DNA from: Prochlorococcus sp. AG-402-P18
Lineage (GTDB): Bacteria > Cyanobacteriota > Cyanobacteriia > PCC-6307 > Cyanobiaceae
Assembly (NCBI GenBank): GCA_003216275.1
Contig: QCJC01000002.1
Coordinates: 62,001-126,000, forward strand
Reading direction: 5' to 3'
DNA length: 64,000 nucleotides
A model generated the notes under the pieces. It saw only the letters and a list, made by a program, of their open reading frames with translations. It did no database searches and was not told the origin of the DNA. Every line of letters begins with the position of its first letter. Within the stretch, counting starts at the first letter, position 1. Made by a program: the position numbers and the translations under genes. This document shows, in pieces, positions 63,203 to 64,000 of the stretch.

Positions 63203-63733
63203 ATGAATGCAGTATCTAAATTGATAGAAGTTCTTGAACATACCCCTAAATCAAATCAGATCGTAGAGCTCATAAAACTAGCTGAAAGCGAATCCTCTGT
63301 AGACATAACAAAACAAATTGATCTGCTCACAGGTGTATGGGAACTTAGATGGAGTACTTCTAACTCACCTCTTTTAAATTATTCACCGCTATTAGATAAC
63401 TTACAGATACTTGAGCCAAAGAGAAGTAGAGGACTAAATTTATTAAAACCAAAAGGTTTTGCAGGAAAGCTATTTTCTACTAACATTCTTGCTAGCTTAG
63501 AAATCATTGATCAGAAACGTATAAACGTTAGCTTTAAGAAAGCAGGAATAATAGGTTCAAAGTTACTAGGTAAAAAGATTATTTTCCTATCAGAAATAAA
63601 AAAGACTCAAAAAGGCTGGCTAGATACAACTGTATTATCTCCCGACTTACGTATATGCAAAGGTTACAAGGGTACAACTTTTGCGTTGTTAAAAAGAAAT
63701 GATTTATCACTTACTGAGTTTTTTAATCCTTAG
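63203..63733 (+). CDS. PAP/fibrillin family protein
   Basis: Plastid-lipid-associated proteins (plastoglobulins, fibrillins) associate with thylakoid-derived lipid bodies and carotenoid storage, and respond to photooxidative stress. The 176-residue product has the family pattern LTGVWELRWSTSNSPLLNYSP near the start and WLDTTVLSPDLRICKGYKGTTFALLKR near the end. It is a soluble lipocalin-like barrel by inference. This may be island or the first gene of the flanking core. Confidence 0.82.
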   Translation: MNAVSKLIEVLEHTPKSNQIVELIKLAESESSVDITKQIDLLTGVWELRWSTSNSPLLNYSPLLDNLQILEPKRSRGLNLLKPKGFAGKLFSTNILASLEIIDQKRINVSFKKAGIIGSKLLGKKIIFLSEIKKTQKGWLDTTVLSPDLRICKGYKGTTFALLKRNDLSLTEFFNP

Positions 63734-63828
63734 CCCTTGTAGTGTTAAGCGTAAAAATTTATCGTACAAGCCTCAAGTCAAAAGGCATGCAGATGCTTTA
63801 GAACATATTAGTCATCATTTATATCATT

Positions 63829-63969
63829 ATGACTTCAATTCCTACTTATGATTTTCCATCATTCTCTCCAATCCTAGTTGTAGGTTTTTTAGGGATCGCT
63901 GTATCTCTTTACACACTTTATACAGTCAACAAAGCTTATTACAACTCACCTTTTCGAGGTGAAGCATGA
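63829..63969 (+). CDS. Small membrane peptide (46 aa)
   Basis: The frame reads MTSIPTYDFPSFSPILVVGF, helix LGIAVSLYTLYTV and NKAYYNSPFRGEA. One span with a basic C-terminus, resembling small photosystem-type peptides in size and shape, but not identifiable. Its stop overlaps the next start as ATGA. Confidence 0.5.
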   Translation: MTSIPTYDFPSFSPILVVGFLGIAVSLYTLYTVNKAYYNSPFRGEA

Positions 63970-64000
63970 CTTATTTCCATAGAATCACTCTGGAAGAAGT
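63966..64000 (+). CDS. Partial gene at the right edge
   Basis: The frame begins with ATG at 63966, inside the stop of the preceding gene (ATGA), and reads MTYFHRITLEE before the window ends. Too short to identify. Confidence 0.35.
   Translation, partial: MTYFHRITLEE

Noticed and set aside
54471-63800. A second copy of the rpsD terminator as right attachment site of the island
   Set aside because: I looked for repeats of the AACTCTTGC/GCAAGAGTT hairpin near the right end; only a short unrelated AACTCTTG at about 63014 was seen, too short to claim.

Overview
The window is an AT-rich, gene-dense cyanobacterial chromosome segment that reads as Prochlorococcus. The evidence is very small intergenic gaps, many genes without a Shine-Dalgarno sequence, psaF/psaJ, petC/petA, ndhB, chlG, a cyanobacterial AbrB-type regulator, Vipp1 and many tiny high-light-inducible (Hli) genes. 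The abundance of Hli genes would fit a low-light-adapted clade such as LLI. That clade guess is inference; no database was consulted.

Bases 1-54,430 are core genome. From the left: the first codons of an hli gene and tsaD; psaF-psaJ (photosystem I); gmk; rqcH; tatC; petC-petA (cytochrome b6f Rieske protein and cytochrome f); lgt-cobM; a RodZ-like protein; ppx; a UbiA prenyltransferase; an LD-carboxypeptidase; ispD; fabG; a non-operonic groEL; a drug-type ABC exporter; ctaA-ctaB divergent from ctaC-ctaD-ctaE (terminal oxidase and heme A synthesis); an AbrB-like regulator; ribE; a minus-strand run from topA to an orphan solute-binding lipoprotein; ndhB; a LolD/MacB-type ATPase; birA; vipp1; a DciA-like protein; menG/ubiE; hisF; chlG; rsmB; a strongly terminated porin gene; trmH-like; an orphan peptide-type permease; lepA; mqo; nfuA-like; a NicO-family transporter; a PsbN-like protein; a class V aminotransferase; murE; yidD; and rpsD.

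From about 54,430 to at least 63,200 the character changes to a genomic island. A tyrosine recombinase starts directly after the rpsD terminator. It is followed by some twenty very small genes, many below 60 codons and absent from the ORF track. They include two small paralogous families of soluble proteins, several single-span membrane peptides, a Cys-rich lipoprotein, one plus-strand hli gene and a minus-strand array of six hli genes. Three consecutive junctions in that array are TAATG stop/start overlaps. Downstream of the hli terminator lies a second psaJ gene (44 aa). Compared with the core PsaJ in the same window, it has lost both residues that correspond to the known chlorophyll ligands (Glu28 and His39 in Thermosynechococcus numbering). 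Hli proteins bind chlorophyll and protect photosystems, so I read the island as an accessory photosystem-remodelling cassette. The altered PsaJ is the most interesting single observation. The last 800 bases carry a PAP/fibrillin-family gene and small membrane ORFs running off the edge.

No rRNA, tRNA, CRISPR array or insertion sequence was recognised. Gene calls rest on protein motifs and lengths read by eye. Small ORFs are called from reading frame, composition and context only.
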